Positions 5,406 to 7,026 of a DNA stretch of 7,026 nucleotides are shown in pieces. The notes beneath the pieces were generated by a model. That model had not been told where the DNA came from. It was given only the letters and a program-made list of their open reading frames with translations, and ran no database searches. Location: positions 1 to 7,026 of the forward strand of contig DHJG01000113.1 in assembly GCA_002404215.1 (NCBI GenBank), written 5' to 3'. Source of the stretch: Desulfosporosinus sp. UBA4726 (GTDB lineage Bacteria > Bacillota > Desulfitobacteriia > Desulfitobacteriales > Desulfitobacteriaceae). The translations under genes were made by a program, and so were the position numbers. Every line of letters begins with the position of its first letter. The stretch's first letter is position 1.

Positions 5406-6086
5406 CTAATTAAGAGAGAAAAACCGCCTTATCCTTTCTAAAAAATAAAATCGTACCTTCGGCGAGCCTGCCGTTTCTTTTGCCGTCTGTTTTATAGGAT
5501 AAACTGTAGAATCGTGGTTAATCGGGATCCCCACTTTTCCATCTACCTGAACAGCGGTAGAATGATCAATATCGATAAAGCAAAGCGGTGGAAATAGCAC
5601 ACACCACCAATTCGATCCTTGCCCCTCTCCGATTACAACGCGAAGCGCTTCATAATCACCAGCTGGTAACACTAAAGACCCATAGGATTTCGTGGGAAAG
5701 CTAAAATGCCCATACTCAGTATGTACCATATAGTCCTTACCCCAAGCCTTCACAACTGAACGCCCAATCCCCTCCATATCTGGACGGACCTTCTTCAGAA
5801 TTTGCCGTGACTGATCTAATGACTGAGAAACAGCCAATTGAGGAGAAACCTCTTTTAAAATGGCATCTCGAACAGCCCTCTTCAGGGCTTGGTCCTGTTC
5901 ACTGTCTGAATTGGCGAGGACATGAAAACGGATCAGTTGATTTGGTGTTGGAGCGAGTGCTGCTTCATCTAAAGATTCATTTATATTGTAGGTTTCCATC
6001 GCACTTCCTTCATGGACAGGCCCCCAAAAAATACCAATTAGCAGAATTCCAATCATGCTTGTAATTATTGTCTTAACTAATTTCAA
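5406..6086 (-). CDS. spoIIR: Stage II sporulation protein R (SpoIIR)
   Basis: SpoIIR is made in the forespore and exported to the intermembrane space. There it triggers the protease SpoIIGA to process pro-sigma-E in the mother cell. The 226 residues match the usual family length. The N-terminus (KLVK, then the hydrophobic run TIITSMIGILLIGIFWG) is a signal sequence, with possible cleavage after GSA (27-29). Family signatures are LIRFHVLANSDSEQDQALK (51-69) and GEGQGSNWWCVLFPPLCF (153-170), with two cysteines at 162 and 169. The start is an unusual TTG at 6086, chosen because GAGG (6100-6097) lies 10 nt upstream and the basic residues of the signal sequence follow. The alternative ATG at 6056 lacks a ribosome site and would remove both N-terminal lysines. 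It lies between two tRNA-Ser genes and is isolated by the upstream terminator at 6349-6380, so it should have its own, probably sigma-F, promoter. Confidence 0.95.
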   Translation of the reverse strand: MKLVKTIITSMIGILLIGIFWGPVHEGSAMETYNINESLDEAALAPTPNQLIRFHVLANSDSEQDQALKRAVRDAILKEVSPQLAVSQSLDQSRQILKKVRPDMEGIGRSVVKAWGKDYMVHTEYGHFSFPTKSYGSLVLPAGDYEALRVVIGEGQGSNWWCVLFPPLCFIDIDHSTAVQVDGKVGIPINHDSTVYPIKQTAKETAGSPKVRFYFLERIRRFFSLN

Positions 6087-6137
6087 AACCTCTAAACCTC
6101 GCTCTCTTGAACATAACGTATCAGTTATCTATAAAAG

Positions 6138-6166
6138 AGTTTTCGAAACATCTTTTAATCTAATAC
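6138..6166 (-). promoter_or_regulatory. Weak candidate sigma-F-type promoter for spoIIR
   Basis: GTATT (6166-6162) resembles the sigma-F/sigma-G -35 GYATA. After exactly 15 bp comes TCGAAAACT (6146-6138), which keeps the A and T positions of the -10 pattern GGnnAnAnT but lacks its GG. It lies 52 nt before the TTG start. The expectation that spoIIR uses sigma-F comes from Bacillus; the sequence match is partial. The rest of 6087-6348 shows no other gene or clear structure. Confidence 0.25.
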
Positions 6167-6348
6167 CAGTCTGTACAAGAATGTGAAGATTTAAACAAAG
6201 TCGACAGAATTAATTGAATTATATTGTTTTCCTTAGTTTTAAGAAGAGCTTTGCGCAATATTATAAATGTACAATATCTTTCTTTATTAAAGAAACCCGT
6301 TGCCTCTTGAGTCAAGGGTTTAAGATTTTGCAGAGTAACGAGTACAAT

Positions 6349-6380
6349 AAAAGGGCCTTCGCTTTTAAGTGCGAAGGCCC
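6349..6380 (-). terminator. Strong terminator after tRNA-Ser(CGA)
   Basis: On the minus strand GGGCCTTCGC (6380-6371) and GCGAAGGCCC (6362-6353) form a perfect, GC-rich 10-bp stem with an 8-nt loop, followed by TTTTATTG. It begins about 20 nt after the tRNA CCA and should end the tadA-tRNA transcript, isolating spoIIR. Confidence 0.9.
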
Positions 6381-6400
6381 CCGATTTATTCTATATGTAA

Positions 6401-6491
6401 TGGCGGAGGAGGTGGGATTCGAACCCACGGACCTCTTACGAGGTCAAACGATTTCGAGTCGTTCTCGTTATAACCACTTCGATACTCCTCC
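6401..6491 (-). tRNA. tRNA-Ser(CGA)
   Basis: A 91-nt serine tRNA with encoded CCA (6403-6401). The acceptor GGAGGAG pairs with CTCCTCC. The anticodon stem AACGA/TCGTT carries loop CTCGAAA with anticodon CGA (6456-6454), which reads UCG. The long variable arm (GACCTCGTAAGAGGTC) marks it as class II, and the T-arm is GTGGGTTCGAATCCCAC. It starts 52 nt after the tadA stop codon with no clear promoter or terminator between, so it is probably co-transcribed with tadA. Confidence 0.97.
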
Positions 6492-6543
6492 ATATATAAC
6501 GTCACCCAAAACCATAGTCTCTGACTATAAAATAACGCTGTAA

Positions 6544-6990
6544 TCAGCGCAATCTTTTAAAAAATATTTTCAAGATCTCCAAGCATTCATCTTCCAGAAC
6601 CCCAGCAACGATATCAACTCTATGGTTCCAAAGAGTGTAGTCGAGGACGTTCATCACTGAACCTGTAGCGCCGCCTTTGAGATCCATCGCCCCATAGACA
6701 AGTTGCTTGATGCGAGACTGCATTATAGCTCCTGCACACATCGGACAAGGCTCTAACGTGACATACAGGATAGCATCTGTCAGTCGCCAGCTTCCTAACG
6801 CCTTGGCTGCCCGTTGGATGACTAAAATTTCAGCATGTGCTGTTGGATCATTTTTCTGTTCTCTTTCATTATGCGCTGAAGCAATCACTTGACCATTATG
6901 AACAATAACGGCACCAATGGGCACTTCTCCTTGTTCAAAGGCCATCTGAGCCTGTCTAAGCGCCATGAGCATCCAATCTTGATGTAGCAT
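6544..6990 (-). CDS. tadA: tRNA-specific adenosine deaminase TadA
   Basis: TadA deaminates adenosine 34 to inosine in tRNA-Arg(ACG), letting it read CGU, CGC and CGA; it is an essential cytoplasmic zinc enzyme in many bacteria. The 148 residues are a complete cytidine/deoxycytidylate deaminase-type fold. The zinc ligand and proton shuttle are in HAE (H52, E54), and the other zinc ligands are in PCPMCAG (C82, C85). The N-terminal WMLMALRQAQMAFEQGEVPIGAVIV is characteristic of the family. ATG 6990 is preferred because GAGG (6999-6996) lies 5 nt upstream; ATG 6972 would cut the first helix. A tRNA ends only 16 nt upstream of the start codon, so tadA is probably translated from an RNA released or trimmed by tRNA processing. 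It sits at the head of the conserved tadA-tRNA-SRP RNA-dnaX neighbourhood. A guanine deaminase is less likely given the length and motifs. Confidence 0.96.
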   Translation of the reverse strand: MLHQDWMLMALRQAQMAFEQGEVPIGAVIVHNGQVIASAHNEREQKNDPTAHAEILVIQRAAKALGSWRLTDAILYVTLEPCPMCAGAIMQSRIKQLVYGAMDLKGGATGSVMNVLDYTLWNHRVDIVAGVLEDECLEILKIFFKRLR

Positions 6991-7006
6991 AATAACCTCG
7001 ATTATT

Positions 7007-7026
7007 TGGTGACCCCGGGAGGAGTC
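7007..7026 (-). tRNA. 3' end of a tRNA cut by the window edge (identity unknown)
   Basis: The minus strand reads GACT (end of a T-loop), CCTCC (3' strand of the T-stem), CGGGGTC (3' acceptor strand), discriminator A and CCA (7009-7007). This implies a 5' acceptor of GACCCCG and a T-stem 5' strand of GGAGG. The anticodon lies outside the window, so no amino acid can be assigned. Confidence 0.7.

Noticed and set aside
5807..6064. Plus-strand 85-codon frame antisense to spoIIR
   Set aside because: It is a shadow of spoIIR with low-complexity, unfamiliar sequence.
6214..6543. Plus-strand frame of 109 codons containing AEEVGFEPT
   Set aside because: It is the antisense translation of tRNA-Ser(CGA) plus the flanking terminator; EEVGFEPT-type peptides are a well-known false annotation from tRNA genes.
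6707..6892. Plus-strand 61-codon frame antisense to tadA
   Set aside because: It is a shadow of tadA.
1..7026. Mobile element, CRISPR array, prophage or toxin-antitoxin genes
   Set aside because: No transposase or integrase-like frame, no regular repeat-spacer pattern and no terminal inverted repeats were seen; all the gene content is ordinary core.

Overview
The window looks like chromosomal core from an anaerobic, endospore-forming Firmicute of the class Clostridia; a Desulfosporosinus/Desulfitobacterium-like member of the Peptococcaceae is my best guess. The grounds are a sporulation signalling gene (spoIIR), a single-chain pyruvate:ferredoxin oxidoreductase, the long Alu-containing type of SRP RNA, and the familiar Gram-positive order tadA - tRNA-Ser - SRP RNA - dnaX - ybaB/yaaK - recR. 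The genus is inferred from gene content and style only. I see no mobile element, CRISPR array or sign of recent transfer.

Every gene lies on the minus strand, so transcription runs from the right edge to the left. From right to left: the last 20 nt of a tRNA (7007-7026); tadA (6544-6990), the tRNA wobble adenosine deaminase; tRNA-Ser(CGA) (6401-6491) with a strong terminator (6349-6380); spoIIR (5406-6086); a consensus promoter (5283-5311) driving tRNA-Ser(GGA) (5132-5223); a terminator hairpin that also carries the promoter of the SRP RNA gene (4802-5071); a leader with a 14-bp hairpin (4732-4768); dnaX (3032-4708); ybaB (2610-2957); recR (2006-2602) and its terminator (1941-1986); then a consensus promoter (1846-1875) and a leader of about 290 nt, containing a long dyad and an internal terminator, before nifJ/por (1-1549), which runs off the left edge.

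Functionally this is a translation/replication housekeeping block (tRNA maturation, serine tRNAs, protein targeting, clamp loader, recombinational repair) interrupted by a sporulation signal gene and followed by an independently regulated central-metabolism gene.

No wholly new protein system is visible. Two regulatory points stand out. First, dnaX has an in-frame A AAA AAA slippery heptamer at 3338-3344, with an AGGTGA Shine-Dalgarno-like element upstream and a -1 frame stop nine codons downstream. This predicts a short (gamma-like) as well as a full-length (tau-like) DnaX. Second, the nifJ leader looks like a transcription attenuator: promoter, 30-bp dyad at about +10, a mini-ORF of eight codons running into an intrinsic terminator with nine U's, then the gene. 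Smaller points are a URRC-type (UGAC) tetraloop in the SRP RNA, a promoter embedded in a terminator hairpin, a tRNA end only 16 nt before tadA, and the loss of the Cys in the DnaX SRC motif.
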